From CAZBUK01 sp964495085 (GTDB taxonomy: Bacteria; Bacteroidota; Ignavibacteria; T3Sed10-11): DNA of 64,000 nt. Position 1 is the stretch's first letter; every line of letters starts with the position of its first letter. The position numbers were made by a program, and so were the translations under genes. Positions 34,926 to 43,858 of the stretch are shown here, piece after piece. Under the pieces are notes generated by a model. The model worked only from the letters and a program-made list of their open reading frames with translations, made no database searches and was not told the origin of the DNA. The stretch spans positions 1 to 64,000 of the forward strand of contig CAZBUK010000011.1 in NCBI GenBank assembly GCA_964495085.1, in the 5' to 3' direction.

Positions 34926-36512
34926 ATGAGAACGAAGACTGCATGTTTTCCGATTGCTGTGCTCATCCTGATGCTGCATGCCGTGATTCTTTATACTCAG
35001 GTGCCGCAGAAAATTTCATTCCAGGGGTATCTGACGGACGAATCCAGCCTGCAGATGCTCGAAGACGGCGAATACTCCATGAGGTTTTCGCTCTATACGG
35101 ACGAAGATCCGTCGACACCGCTCTGGACCGAAGAGCAGCAAGTATCGGTGTTAAACGGAGTTTTCAACGTTCATCTCGGCGATGTTGAGCCGCTCATGCT
35201 TCCATTCGAAGTACCGTATTATCTGGGTATATCGATCGATGGCGGCGAGGAACTTTCGCCGCATATAGCTCTCGCCTCATCGCCATACAGCCTTCGTGCG
35301 GGCAATATAGACGATGGCCAGGTCGTGCGGAGTCTCAATGATTTACGGGATGACGTCGTTTTAGAGGCAGGCGAGAACATCTCGATCACGAGTGAGGAGA
35401 ATGCCATCAGAATATCGGCGATCCTCGGAAACGATGTCGAGGAGGATGTGAATTGGAAGGCAGATGGTGACAATGTCTTTAATAAGAATACCGGAAACGT
35501 AGGTATCGGTACGGAGACGCCCGAGGCAAAGCTGGATGTACAGGGCGAATTGAGGGTTTCGGGCGGAGTGCGGATATCCGGAGGCAGCGCTGATGATGTG
35601 GATTTGTCGGGAACCGGTACAATTCTTTCCGTTACCACAACTGGAGCTAGCGCAACTGCCATATCCGGCAGGGCGGAGGGCAGTTTAAGCCCGGCTGGAG
35701 TATACGGAGTGAGCAACTCTTCAGGCGGCCGCGGGGTGTTCGGCGAAGCGACCCACGCGAGCGGTTCGACTGCCGGTGTTCGAGGTGTCACGGCTTCGAG
35801 CAACTCGAATGCGACCGGAGTTTTCGGTTTGGCAATTAGCGCTGATGCCGCTGGAGCAGGGGTGAAAGGCCAGAGCAACGGCATAACAGGTTACGGAGTG
35901 TGGGGGCAGGGAGGCACCGGCGGCACAGGTGTCCTGGGACAGACACATTCTGCCACAAGTTATGGTGTATGGGCGTATAACAGCGGTACCGGAGTAGCTC
36001 TGCGTGCCGAGGGGAGCGGAACTCTGATCGAAGCATGGGATCTTTCGCCAGTCAACGTACGATTCAGGGTAGACAATAATGGAAATGTCACGGCTGACGG
36101 GACGTTCACCTCGCCCGCGGCGGATTTTGCGGAGATGCTGCCGGCTGCATCCGGTCTGGAGCCGGGTGATGTTCTGATAATCGGCAGGGAGGGACTGCTT
36201 GAGAAGAGCTCAAAGGCATTCGAATCGACAGTTGTCGGCGTTTATTCGACCAAGCCGGCGTTTTTAGGGGGTGTTGAGATTCTAGAGGATCAGAATGATA
36301 AAATTCCCCTCGCCGTGCTCGGCATCGTCCCCGTCAAGGCAAGTGCGGGCAACGGCGCAATAATCCCGGGCGATCTTCTTGCAGCATCAGATATTCCCGG
36401 GCATGCAATGCGGGCAGGTTCAGACGCTCCGGTCGGCACGATCATCGGCAAGTCAATGACCGGTCTTGAAGGAGGGACCGGAGTCATTCGGATGCTCGTC
36501 ACTTTGCAGTAA
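34926..36512 (+). CDS. Modular secreted protein, paralogue A of four
   Basis: 528 aa with a signal peptide (about residues 1-24). The shared N-terminal domain (about 25-160) shows ISFQGYLTDE, FSLYTDEDPSTPLWTE, NGVFNVHLG, the ASSPYSLRAG turn, DDGQVVRSLNDLRDD and LEAGENISIT. A stretch of about 180 residues follows with one NVGIGT-type unit and many GVxG repeats (GVYGVSN, GVFGEAT, GVKGQSN, GVWGQGG), likely a beta-structure fibre. The C-terminal domain (ADFAEMLPAASGLEPGDVLI; GVYSTKPAF) faintly resembles phage-type G2 chaperone peptidase domains; this is tentative. There is no T9SS domain. A surface or secreted fibre is likely; function unknown. Confidence 0.75.
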   Translation: MRTKTACFPIAVLILMLHAVILYTQVPQKISFQGYLTDESSLQMLEDGEYSMRFSLYTDEDPSTPLWTEEQQVSVLNGVFNVHLGDVEPLMLPFEVPYYLGISIDGGEELSPHIALASSPYSLRAGNIDDGQVVRSLNDLRDDVVLEAGENISITSEENAIRISAILGNDVEEDVNWKADGDNVFNKNTGNVGIGTETPEAKLDVQGELRVSGGVRISGGSADDVDLSGTGTILSVTTTGASATAISGRAEGSLSPAGVYGVSNSSGGRGVFGEATHASGSTAGVRGVTASSNSNATGVFGLAISADAAGAGVKGQSNGITGYGVWGQGGTGGTGVLGQTHSATSYGVWAYNSGTGVALRAEGSGTLIEAWDLSPVNVRFRVDNNGNVTADGTFTSPAADFAEMLPAASGLEPGDVLIIGREGLLEKSSKAFESTVVGVYSTKPAFLGGVEILEDQNDKIPLAVLGIVPVKASAGNGAIIPGDLLAASDIPGHAMRAGSDAPVGTIIGKSMTGLEGGTGVIRMLVTLQ

Positions 36513-36583
36513 TAAAGCATAACCGTATGATTCCAGGCTTGAATCTGCGATGTAATAGCATCAGGAATACTTTCGAATAATAT

Positions 36584-36589
36584 GGAGGA
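36584..36589 (+). promoter_or_regulatory. Ribosome binding site deciding the start at 36594
   Basis: GGAGGA at 36584-36589 lies four to five bases before ATG 36594. An upstream in-frame ATG at 36582 overlaps this site and is therefore unlikely. Confidence 0.75.
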
Positions 36590-36593
36590 ACTC

Positions 36594-37490
36594 ATGCCAA
36601 TGTTTACCTGGTCGGTCGTTTACACCGCAATATGCGTATGTGTTGCGGTTCTCTTTGCCTCGCAAGCGCGTGCGCAAGAGGGACTGACAGGGAGGATCGA
36701 TGAACGCACGCCCGGCATATCATTCGCAGTCCCGGCCGGATGGACCGCTTATAAAACGGAGGTTGGGTATCTGATCGCCTCGGAGACCGAGAAGGGCTTT
36801 GTTCTTGTGATGAGCCATGAGTTTAGTTCGATGAGCGAGTTAGAAAACGCTGCGCGTGAATCTATGAGTGATGATAACGGCACATCCCTGCGGCCGGATA
36901 GAGAACCGGAAAGATTTCTTTCCGCAGAATACGAAGGTATAGCGATGTACTATAAGGGGACCGTTGAATGGGTGGAAGCCCGAGCGTATGCGGTCGGTTT
37001 GATTTCGCCGTACGGCAGCGGCGTGACGATCCTCGCTGCCGTCGAGCCCCAGTCATTCACAGCAACATTTACAAGTACCGTGGACGATATCGCACGCGGG
37101 GTTGAATTCAGGCAACCCGAGCTACCTCCGGTCGATGAGCAATGGAAAGCCGCATTAACCGGGATGCGTCTCACGTATATGCATACGTATTCAAGCGGCA
37201 GCTCGGGCGGTTTCTCAGACAGGATAGTTATTGATTTGTGTACAGACGGCTCGTTTTCGTATTCCGGCAGCAGCAACCTGTCGATCGATACGGGAGGTGC
37301 GTACGGATACAGCCATGGAAAAAGCGGGGGAGCCGGAACGTGGGAGGTGTTGAACAATGGGGGACAGCCTGTATTGCGACTGATCTTTAACGATGGAACG
37401 GTCAGACAATACCGTATTTCATTGCAGGACGACCGGTTTTATCTCGACGATACAAGATATTTCAGGACTCACGATGCACCATGCAGGTAA
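36594..37490 (+). CDS. Secreted protein of unknown function
   Basis: 298 aa. A signal peptide ends near the ASQARAQ cleavage region (about residue 28). The mature part has a compact N-terminal domain beginning ISFAVPAGWTAYKTE (about 40-175), like the lipid-binding or PsbP/DUF1795-type folds that follow 'PxGW', and a C-terminal domain (about 190-298) with GGFSDRIVIDLCTDGSFSYS and GTWEVL, which resembles lipocalin-like domains found in bacterial secreted proteins. These fold guesses are weak. It sits between paralogues A and B of the modular family but does not share their N-terminal domain. Confidence 0.7.
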   Translation: MPMFTWSVVYTAICVCVAVLFASQARAQEGLTGRIDERTPGISFAVPAGWTAYKTEVGYLIASETEKGFVLVMSHEFSSMSELENAARESMSDDNGTSLRPDREPERFLSAEYEGIAMYYKGTVEWVEARAYAVGLISPYGSGVTILAAVEPQSFTATFTSTVDDIARGVEFRQPELPPVDEQWKAALTGMRLTYMHTYSSGSSGGFSDRIVIDLCTDGSFSYSGSSNLSIDTGGAYGYSHGKSGGAGTWEVLNNGGQPVLRLIFNDGTVRQYRISLQDDRFYLDDTRYFRTHDAPCR

Positions 37491-37533
37491 ATGCATGCGG
37501 GTATTCTTTTATTCATAAAGCGAGGAAACGAAA

Positions 37534-38520
37534 ATGAAACGAATGTCATTGTGTATGGGAATAATTCTCATGGCGATATCGGAAGCATTGTTATTCGGTC
37601 AGATACCTTACACCATCAGCTACCAGGGGTATCTGACAGATGAATCCGGAACGCCGGTTTCCGATGGAGAATATAACATACAATTTTCGCTTTATACCGC
37701 AAATGATCCGCAAGAGCTTGTGTGGACGGAGATTCAATCAGTCGTCGTGACAAACGGTCTGTTCCATGTATATCTGGGAATTATCGAGCCGCTTTCGCCG
37801 GCTTTTGACGAGCAGTACTCCCTCGGAATTGCGATCGACGGAGGTGATGAGCTGTCACCGCGAACACCCCTCGCCTCATCTCCATACAGTTTACGCACCC
37901 GGGGGATCGATGACGGTCAGGTTGTGAAGAGTATCAACACTTTGAAAGACAGCGTCATACTTGAAGCGGGCGAGAATATATCCATCTCTGAGGAAGAGAA
38001 CCGGATAATCATATCCGCTGCGGGAGGGAGTGAGAACGGAACTGAATTTCCGGAAGGCGGTGTAGTCCGTTCTATCAATGGACTAACCGATCATATCAAT
38101 CTTGTCGGCGCAGACGGCGTGTCGGTCGGTTCCGTTGCCGATACACTGTACATAAGCGCAGGTAATGCCCGGGTTATCTCCTCGGACTGGCAGTTATTTA
38201 TAGGCAATAACTGGAGCGATGTGACAAACTTTTTTGGCAAGGATCGAAGAACATACGAAATAGATGTACCGGAAATTACACAGAATGTTCTGGATCGAGG
38301 TATGGTACAGGTATCTGTAAGGTTCGGCGGCACTTCCAGTGTTATACAGCCTTTACCCATCCTTCAATCGATAACTCAACAAAAGGAGCAACGTCTCGCA
38401 TTTCATTTACGACTCGGGAAAATAGTGTTGGAATATTACAATATCGGGGAATCGTCCGATCCGGGAACGATCAGCGGGGGAAGCAATCGCTATATGTATA
38501 CGATCACCTCCGGGATATAA
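37534..38520 (+). CDS. Modular secreted protein, paralogue B of four
   Basis: 328 aa, the shortest member. Signal peptide about residues 1-22. The shared N-terminal domain is clear: ISYQGYLTDESGTPVSDGEY, FSLYTANDPQ, NGLFHVYLG, LASSPYSLRTRG, DDGQVVKSINTLKD and LEAGENISIS. The C-terminal half (about 200-328; DWQLFIGNNWSDVTNFFG) is unlike the other paralogues, has no GVxG or VGIG repeats, and may be a globular beta domain. No T9SS domain. A GAGGAAA site precedes the ATG. Confidence 0.73.
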   Translation: MKRMSLCMGIILMAISEALLFGQIPYTISYQGYLTDESGTPVSDGEYNIQFSLYTANDPQELVWTEIQSVVVTNGLFHVYLGIIEPLSPAFDEQYSLGIAIDGGDELSPRTPLASSPYSLRTRGIDDGQVVKSINTLKDSVILEAGENISISEEENRIIISAAGGSENGTEFPEGGVVRSINGLTDHINLVGADGVSVGSVADTLYISAGNARVISSDWQLFIGNNWSDVTNFFGKDRRTYEIDVPEITQNVLDRGMVQVSVRFGGTSSVIQPLPILQSITQQKEQRLAFHLRLGKIVLEYYNIGESSDPGTISGGSNRYMYTITSGI

Positions 38521-38706
38521 AGGTATTTACATGAAAATAATCAGGGACTGATCGGGCTTTTCTCATCGAATTCGTGGTTCCGAGCATGCTGTGTCTTATC
38601 GATGAAAATACAAACTTTTTATGGAACGATGGCAGTTTATTGAGAGGATCAAATCGAGGCGGAGGGTATTAAGCATATTTCACACTAACTAATCGTTGAG
38701 GGTACA

Positions 38707-40908
38707 ATGAAAAATATCTCGGTAATCCTCATGCTGTTGTCCTTCGTGCTCGTCGCACAGCCTGTCCCGGCCCAGGTTCCCCCTCATCTCTCGTATCAGG
38801 GTATACTCGTAGACGAAACCGGTACCGCAGTCGAAGACGGCAATTATGACATTACATTTCGGCTCTATACGGAATCTATCGGATCGGATCCGATATGGAC
38901 TGAAACGCAGAACGTTTCGGTTATCAAAGGACTGTTTACGGTTCTCCTCGGAACCGCTACGCCGATCGAGCTTCCCTTTGATGTGCCGTACTTCCTCGGC
39001 ATTTCGGTCGGTGAAGGATCGGAGCTCACCGGCCGTATTCCGCTCACCGCGTCGGCCTACAGCCTCCGTTCAAAATCCGTCGACGACGGACAGGTAGTCA
39101 AGAGTCTCAATGATATAAAGGATGAGGTAATCCTCGAAGCGGGAGAAAATATCAGCATTACGCAGCAGGATAATAAAATCACCATCTCGGCTTCGGGAGG
39201 ATCCGAGGAGGGTACAATCACCGGCGTGGTTGCCGGAGAAGGATTGACAGGCGGAGGTACGAGCGGATCGGTAGATATATCGGTCGCCGACTCCGGTATC
39301 ATCTCGGCAAAATTGGCTGCAGGTTCTGTGACGGCGGAGAAGATCGCTGCTGGCGCAGCGGTTAAGAGTCTCAACGATCTCCGCGACGCGGTGATACTCT
39401 CCGGCGAGGGGGGCGCCACGATAACGACGCGGGGGGATACGATTGTCATCAATGCAGGCAGCGGGGGGGATGGATCGGGGATCGAAGGGATTCAGAATAC
39501 GAACAATACGCTTGATATTATTAACCCATCGGGTCCGACGACGACCATAAATGTGAAGAGCGGTGGAATCGGTACGCAACATATTGCCGACGGCTCTATC
39601 ACGCAAGAGAAGCTGGCATCCAACGCCATCAACGACGGTGATTGGATCATCGATGGAGACAATATGAGCTCCGGAGTAAGCGGATTTGTCGGTATAGGGC
39701 GAACCAATCGCTTGACCGGGTTGGAGGTATTCGGTATACGAGCACCGTCTGCTGAAAATACCTGGGGAGGTATGTATATTGAAACATTACAAGCGACGGG
39801 AAGACCCTTCTACGGCTACGCGACGAACAACACTGCGATTATGTGGCATGAGTATAACAGCTCTGTCAATCAATGGCAACTGAACACCGGATCGGGTGTT
39901 CGGATTGCCGTCGAAAGATCGACCGGAAATATAGGGATGGGTACGACAACTCCCTTGGAGAGGTTGGACATTGCCGGAGCCGTTCGAATCGGCACGACAT
40001 CATCCTCGAACGCCGGAACTATCAGGTGGTCCGGAGCCGATTTTGAAGGACGCAAAGGGAGTCAATGGGTTTCGTTGACAGGCGTCTCCAGCTGGAATAC
40101 ATCGGGAAATAACATCAACTACACAACCGGAAATGTCGGCATCGGCACCACTACACCGGCATATCTTGCACATCTCCGCAGTTCCTCTCCTTCACTCATG
40201 CTGGAAAACACGGGTACTTCGGCGTCATTTGTCAGATTCCGCCGGTCAAACGACGGAGCGAACGACAATTATCTGGCTTTGGGCTCAAGCGGGCAGATGA
40301 TTATGCGCGTCGGCGGTACGGACAGGATCACGGTTCTCAATGACGGAAGGGTCGGTATCGGCACCGGCAGTCCCGAAACCATGTTTCAGATCCGGAATTC
40401 AGGCAGCGATATAGCGTACTCTCTGAAAGCGTCGAATTCCTGGACTGCGCGAATACAGCAGGATGCCTCCAGCAATCTGACGATATGGAACGGCGGCCTG
40501 GAACGTATTCGCCTCCGGGCAAACGGGAATGTCGGTATAGGTAATGATAATCCCTCCAACAGGCTCCAGGTGAGCGGGGATATGCAGGTAAGCGGAAAGG
40601 TGAAGCGTGAGTCGACCGGAAATAACAATGTTGTGCCGATCTGTTACGGTCAAATTAATTCTGCCGGTACTATTCAGAACGGTTCCGGCAACTTCACGGT
40701 GAATAGAACCGGTACCGGTGTATACCAAATCAATATTTCCGGTGAAAACGTTCTCTTTTCGAACTATACCGTGGTAGTGACAGCTATCGGTTCGTCTCCC
40801 GTCGTGGCAACATGGAGCAGTGCGAGTGGAAATTTAGTGGTTTATATTCACAACATGTTCAGTTTTCGTACCGATAATCATTTTTCATTTACCGTCTTTA
40901 AACCCTGA
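38707..40908 (+). CDS. Modular secreted protein, paralogue C of four
   Basis: 733 aa, the longest member. Signal peptide about residues 1-22. The shared N-terminal domain (LSYQGILVDETGTAVEDGNY, FRLYTES, KGLFTVLLG, DDGQVVKSLNDIKDE, LEAGENISIT) is followed by a second partial copy of the SLND...D motif (VKSLNDLRDAVILSGEGG). At least five VGIG-type units follow (GFVGIGRTNR, NIGMGTTTPLERL, NVGIGTTTPAYLA, RVGIGTGSPETMF, NVGIGNDNPSNRL), each linked to a strand-rich segment, typical of fibre or adhesin stalks. The C-terminal 85 residues form a separate beta domain. No sorting domain is seen. Confidence 0.75.
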   Translation: MKNISVILMLLSFVLVAQPVPAQVPPHLSYQGILVDETGTAVEDGNYDITFRLYTESIGSDPIWTETQNVSVIKGLFTVLLGTATPIELPFDVPYFLGISVGEGSELTGRIPLTASAYSLRSKSVDDGQVVKSLNDIKDEVILEAGENISITQQDNKITISASGGSEEGTITGVVAGEGLTGGGTSGSVDISVADSGIISAKLAAGSVTAEKIAAGAAVKSLNDLRDAVILSGEGGATITTRGDTIVINAGSGGDGSGIEGIQNTNNTLDIINPSGPTTTINVKSGGIGTQHIADGSITQEKLASNAINDGDWIIDGDNMSSGVSGFVGIGRTNRLTGLEVFGIRAPSAENTWGGMYIETLQATGRPFYGYATNNTAIMWHEYNSSVNQWQLNTGSGVRIAVERSTGNIGMGTTTPLERLDIAGAVRIGTTSSSNAGTIRWSGADFEGRKGSQWVSLTGVSSWNTSGNNINYTTGNVGIGTTTPAYLAHLRSSSPSLMLENTGTSASFVRFRRSNDGANDNYLALGSSGQMIMRVGGTDRITVLNDGRVGIGTGSPETMFQIRNSGSDIAYSLKASNSWTARIQQDASSNLTIWNGGLERIRLRANGNVGIGNDNPSNRLQVSGDMQVSGKVKRESTGNNNVVPICYGQINSAGTIQNGSGNFTVNRTGTGVYQINISGENVLFSNYTVVVTAIGSSPVVATWSSASGNLVVYIHNMFSFRTDNHFSFTVFKP

Positions 40909-41314
40909 AGACCGATCCATCGATTCGAGAGCAATTATGTCATCGTCTTCCTCCAGTTTGCGGTTCTGCTCGACTAGATAGAAATATTGCTGTACGGGGA
41001 GGAGAAATAGAGAAAAAGGTTGTCCTACACATAGCTTACTCGATTCAGGTTATCGAGCGTTTGTTAACTGAAATATAGGAGGTGAAATCATACAACCGGC
41101 GTACCGGAATCCCATGGCTCTATAAATAACGGAACTTTGGGTACATTTTTCCGGTTTGTACGGGAATGATTGCGGAAGGTACGGCGACGTCTGAACATTT
41201 CTGCGTCTGCATCGGTATATGCATACAAGGAAAGTTAAGCCTCAACACAACAGGTCCTGCCGCCGCCAAACAAACCCGCCACATTCCCGTCACCTTACTA
41301 TCGGAAGGTACTAT
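40909..41314. other. 406-nt intergenic region with an orphan Shine-Dalgarno site
   Basis: No supported gene. TAGGAGGTGA (41076-41085) is a near-perfect complement of the 16S rRNA 3' end, but no ATG, GTG or TTG lies 4-12 bases downstream. The frame after it closes quickly. An in-frame extension of the following gene upstream to 41219 lacks a signal peptide at its start and was not used. Confidence 0.45.
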
Positions 41315-42778
41315 ATGAAGCACGTCCTTATGGTCGTCGCCTTGTCTGTCTGTTTTTGCATTGCCGAATCATCCGCCGGTACACCGGCAAAGATAACATA
41401 CCAGGGTATGCTCATGGCTCAGAATGGCTTGCCGGTCCCAGACAACAATTACAATATTACGTTCAGTCTCTATGCCGCGCCGGATGCGGTCGAGCCTGTA
41501 TGGTCCGAAACCCAATCCGTGACGGTCGTGAAAGGTTTATTCAACGCCATACTCGGAAGCAGTGTTCCTTTCTCGGAGGAGTTCGATCAGGCATGTTGGC
41601 TCGGTCTGAAGCTCGGCGATGAGCCGGAAATGACTCCACGGATAGAATTCACCTCCGTCGCGTATTCATTGAAAAGCCGGACGGTTGATGACGGTGCGAT
41701 TGTCACTTCGAAGATCGCTAACTCCGCTATAACGGCGGAAAAGTTAGCTGTTGTTGAAGGGCCGAGTTCGGTAAGCCAGGTGCTCACCTGGAACGGGACT
41801 GGTCTTTCCTGGCAGGTTCCTCCCGGGGAGGGCGGATTACTGCTTCCGTATTCAGGGACGGCAAATCAGGGGGGTGCTGCTTTCGAGGTCAGCAATACGA
41901 ACAGTGATGCGCTTCGCGGATCTACACAGTTCGGAAATGGTGTATTCGGTTTCAGCACGGGAGGCGGAAACGGAATAAGCGGGTATAGTGAGACCGGGTT
42001 CGGTGTTATCGGATTTACAAACACCGGAATCTCCGGGATCTACGGTGAGTCAAAGATAAACGGCGGCGCTGGTATATGGGGAAAAAATACGGCCGGTGCG
42101 GGTTCTTCAGGTATCTGGGGAGAAAGCCCCGCTGGAATGGGCGTAAGAGGGAACAGCACGTCCGGTACGGGTGTATATGGGAGTAGTAATTCCGGTTATG
42201 GAGTACGGGGACTTGTTTCGCAGAGCGGCACCGGAGTCTATGGGGAGAATACAAGCAACAGTGCAGGCGCGGGAGTGCAGGGGAGGGCAGACCACGGCAG
42301 CTCCGTCGGCGTACTCGGAATGAGCACGGCCGGAACCGGAGTCAGGGGATCGAGCAGCAGCAGTACCGGCGTTTCCGGGTCGTCTGTATCCGGCGTCGGT
42401 GTCCATGGACAGGGCCCCGTCGCAATGAAAGCAGAAGGGAATACACTCCAGGATATCGGCAGCGGGGGATGGATGAAAGCGATGCTTCTCGTGAGGGATA
42501 TAGGATTGAATGCACCTTACATTGAAAGGTGTTATAACGGGGTCACCGGAGCTACCGAAAGCAATTGTGGATTTAGTATCAGCCAGCCCGGGGGTGCAGG
42601 TCCCGTAAAAATAACCGCTCCGTTCAAAGTAGTCGATCGGTTCTTTTCGGTAACCTTGCTTCAGTCTGCGGTTCACGATATTGTTCCCAGCATTTTTTTC
42701 GACCAGGGAGATCTTTTCGGCAATACCGTGGTGGTCGCGACGGGTACGGATGCAAGCTTCTATCTGCTGATATACTGA
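41315..42778 (+). CDS. Modular secreted protein, paralogue D of four
   Basis: 487 aa from ATG 41315, which has GGAAGG upstream and begins a normal signal peptide (MKHVLMVVALSVCFCIAESS). The shared N-terminal domain is more diverged: ITYQGMLMAQNGLPVPDNNY, FSLYAAPDAVEPVWSETQ, KGLFNAILG and VAYSLKSRTVDDG. A long run of GVxG repeats follows (about 195-390; GVFGFST, GVRGNST, GVYGSSN, GVHGQG), as in paralogue A. The C-terminal domain (about 400-487) contains two cysteines (ERCYNGVTGATESNCGF) that might form a disulphide. No T9SS domain. Probably a secreted fibre with a distinct tip. Confidence 0.74.
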   Translation: MKHVLMVVALSVCFCIAESSAGTPAKITYQGMLMAQNGLPVPDNNYNITFSLYAAPDAVEPVWSETQSVTVVKGLFNAILGSSVPFSEEFDQACWLGLKLGDEPEMTPRIEFTSVAYSLKSRTVDDGAIVTSKIANSAITAEKLAVVEGPSSVSQVLTWNGTGLSWQVPPGEGGLLLPYSGTANQGGAAFEVSNTNSDALRGSTQFGNGVFGFSTGGGNGISGYSETGFGVIGFTNTGISGIYGESKINGGAGIWGKNTAGAGSSGIWGESPAGMGVRGNSTSGTGVYGSSNSGYGVRGLVSQSGTGVYGENTSNSAGAGVQGRADHGSSVGVLGMSTAGTGVRGSSSSSTGVSGSSVSGVGVHGQGPVAMKAEGNTLQDIGSGGWMKAMLLVRDIGLNAPYIERCYNGVTGATESNCGFSISQPGGAGPVKITAPFKVVDRFFSVTLLQSAVHDIVPSIFFDQGDLFGNTVVVATGTDASFYLLIY

Positions 42779-42858
42779 TTTCGGTGATGATTTCGAATGA
42801 GCCGGATTTCACTGACATCCGGCGGCACGGAAAATATTAACTACCTAACGGAGGAATC

Positions 42859-43389
42859 ATGAAAAAAATATGGTTTGCAGTATTGAGCTTTACAGCTCTG
42901 GTGGCGCTCCAATCTTCTGTACTCGCACAGTATACTATATTGTATAGTACCTTCGGTTCGGGCGGCGGCAGGACAGAAGGCTCATCCGTCTCCCTCCAGG
43001 GTACAATAGGACAATCGGTAGCAGGTTTTACGGAGAACGAATCGCATGCTGCAGGATCGGGATTCTGGTATGTTGTCCAATCGTCGATTACCACCGACGT
43101 AGAGCGTCTGCACGAAATGCTTCCACTCGAGTTTCGTATGGATCAGAACTATCCGAATCCGTTCAATCCTTCAACGACCATCCGTTTCGCTCTCCCGCTG
43201 GAAGAGCACGTTACATTGGTCGTTTACGATCTTATCGGACGGAAAATCGCTATGCTTGTCGATGAACGGATGACGGCGGGAGAATATTCGGTAGTTTTCG
43301 ATGCCGCGGGTGTCGCAAGCGGTTTCTATATATACAGAATACAGGCGGGATCGCATGTTACAACCCGGCGCATGATCCTCCTGAAATAG
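42859..43389 (+). CDS. Small secreted protein with T9SS sorting domain
   Basis: 176 aa. Signal peptide about residues 1-24. The short mature part contains FGSGGGRTEGSSVSLQGTIG and GSGFWYV, a motif set seen in many small FCB T9SS proteins. The C-terminal half is the T9SS type A domain: DQNYPNPFNPSTTIRFAL, VYDLIGRKIAMLVDE, SGFYIYRIQAG, ending RRMILLK. It should be exported to the surface. It lies 80 bp after paralogue D and 83 bp before the prodomain-like lipoprotein. Confidence 0.85.
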   Translation: MKKIWFAVLSFTALVALQSSVLAQYTILYSTFGSGGGRTEGSSVSLQGTIGQSVAGFTENESHAAGSGFWYVVQSSITTDVERLHEMLPLEFRMDQNYPNPFNPSTTIRFALPLEEHVTLVVYDLIGRKIAMLVDERMTAGEYSVVFDAAGVASGFYIYRIQAGSHVTTRRMILLK

Positions 43390-43472
43390 AGCCGGTACCG
43401 CCTGTCCGATTCCGAGACCGGCGGTTGATCCGGCGTTCGGACATCTTTTCAATATACTGCGGAATTTCTCAC

Positions 43473-43826
43473 ATGAAAAATTTATTTCCGATGTTATTGT
43501 TTTTATCAGTTTCATTTCTTATGGTAACCTGTTCCCCCCGAAAGGAATCATCTATCGAACAGCCCGGGAAAATGGATCCATCGCTGCGTCTGCTGATATC
43601 CCGTTACGAACATGATCGGAGCGACGAAGTTATCGAGGTGCTCATTGAACTCCACCGCGATCCTGACGGCGAAGCGCAGATACTGTTCCGGGAGTACAAT
43701 CTCGAACTCGACGGCATGGAGGGAAAAATCCTTGCCGCGCGCGGCAGAGTTTCCGATATACGGCGAATAACTGCCTCCTCGCTCGTGAAACATATCGCCT
43801 TGAGCCAGAAAAGACAACCGTTATAA
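43473..43826 (+). CDS. Lipoprotein resembling a free subtilisin prodomain (I9-like)
   Basis: 117 aa from ATG 43473. The lipoprotein signal has lipobox MVTC (Cys20). The mature part resembles the N-terminal prodomain of the subtilase encoded 32 bp downstream: KMDPSLRLLIS here against KIDASLRLVMS there, and a final LVKHIALSQKRQPL against NVRFIELAARRKPL. The strand-helix-strand order of inhibitor_I9 prodomains is compatible. Subtilisin prodomains fold and inhibit their protease, so a membrane-anchored inhibitor or chaperone for the neighbour is the most likely role (inference). It has no protease domain of its own and is not a broken gene: signal, body and stop are all intact. Confidence 0.72.
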   Translation: MKNLFPMLLFLSVSFLMVTCSPRKESSIEQPGKMDPSLRLLISRYEHDRSDEVIEVLIELHRDPDGEAQILFREYNLELDGMEGKILAARGRVSDIRRITASSLVKHIALSQKRQPL

Positions 43827-43858
43827 ATTATTTCAATATTCATAAAGGGTATAATCAA

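Noticed and set aside
41219..41314. Upstream extension of paralogue D to 41219
   Set aside because: The extra 32 residues are basic and unlike a signal peptide, whereas ATG 41315 has a GGAAGG site and starts a proper signal peptide.
34926..42778. The modular family as a prophage tail-fibre region
   Set aside because: VGIG and GVxG repeats and a G2-like end occur in phage fibres, but every member has a signal peptide and no phage structural, integrase or lysis gene lies nearby.
43395..43440. GC-rich inverted repeat ACCGCC...GGCGGT after the small T9SS gene as a terminator
   Set aside because: Only six pairs with a 17-nt loop and no T-run; not enough to call a terminator.
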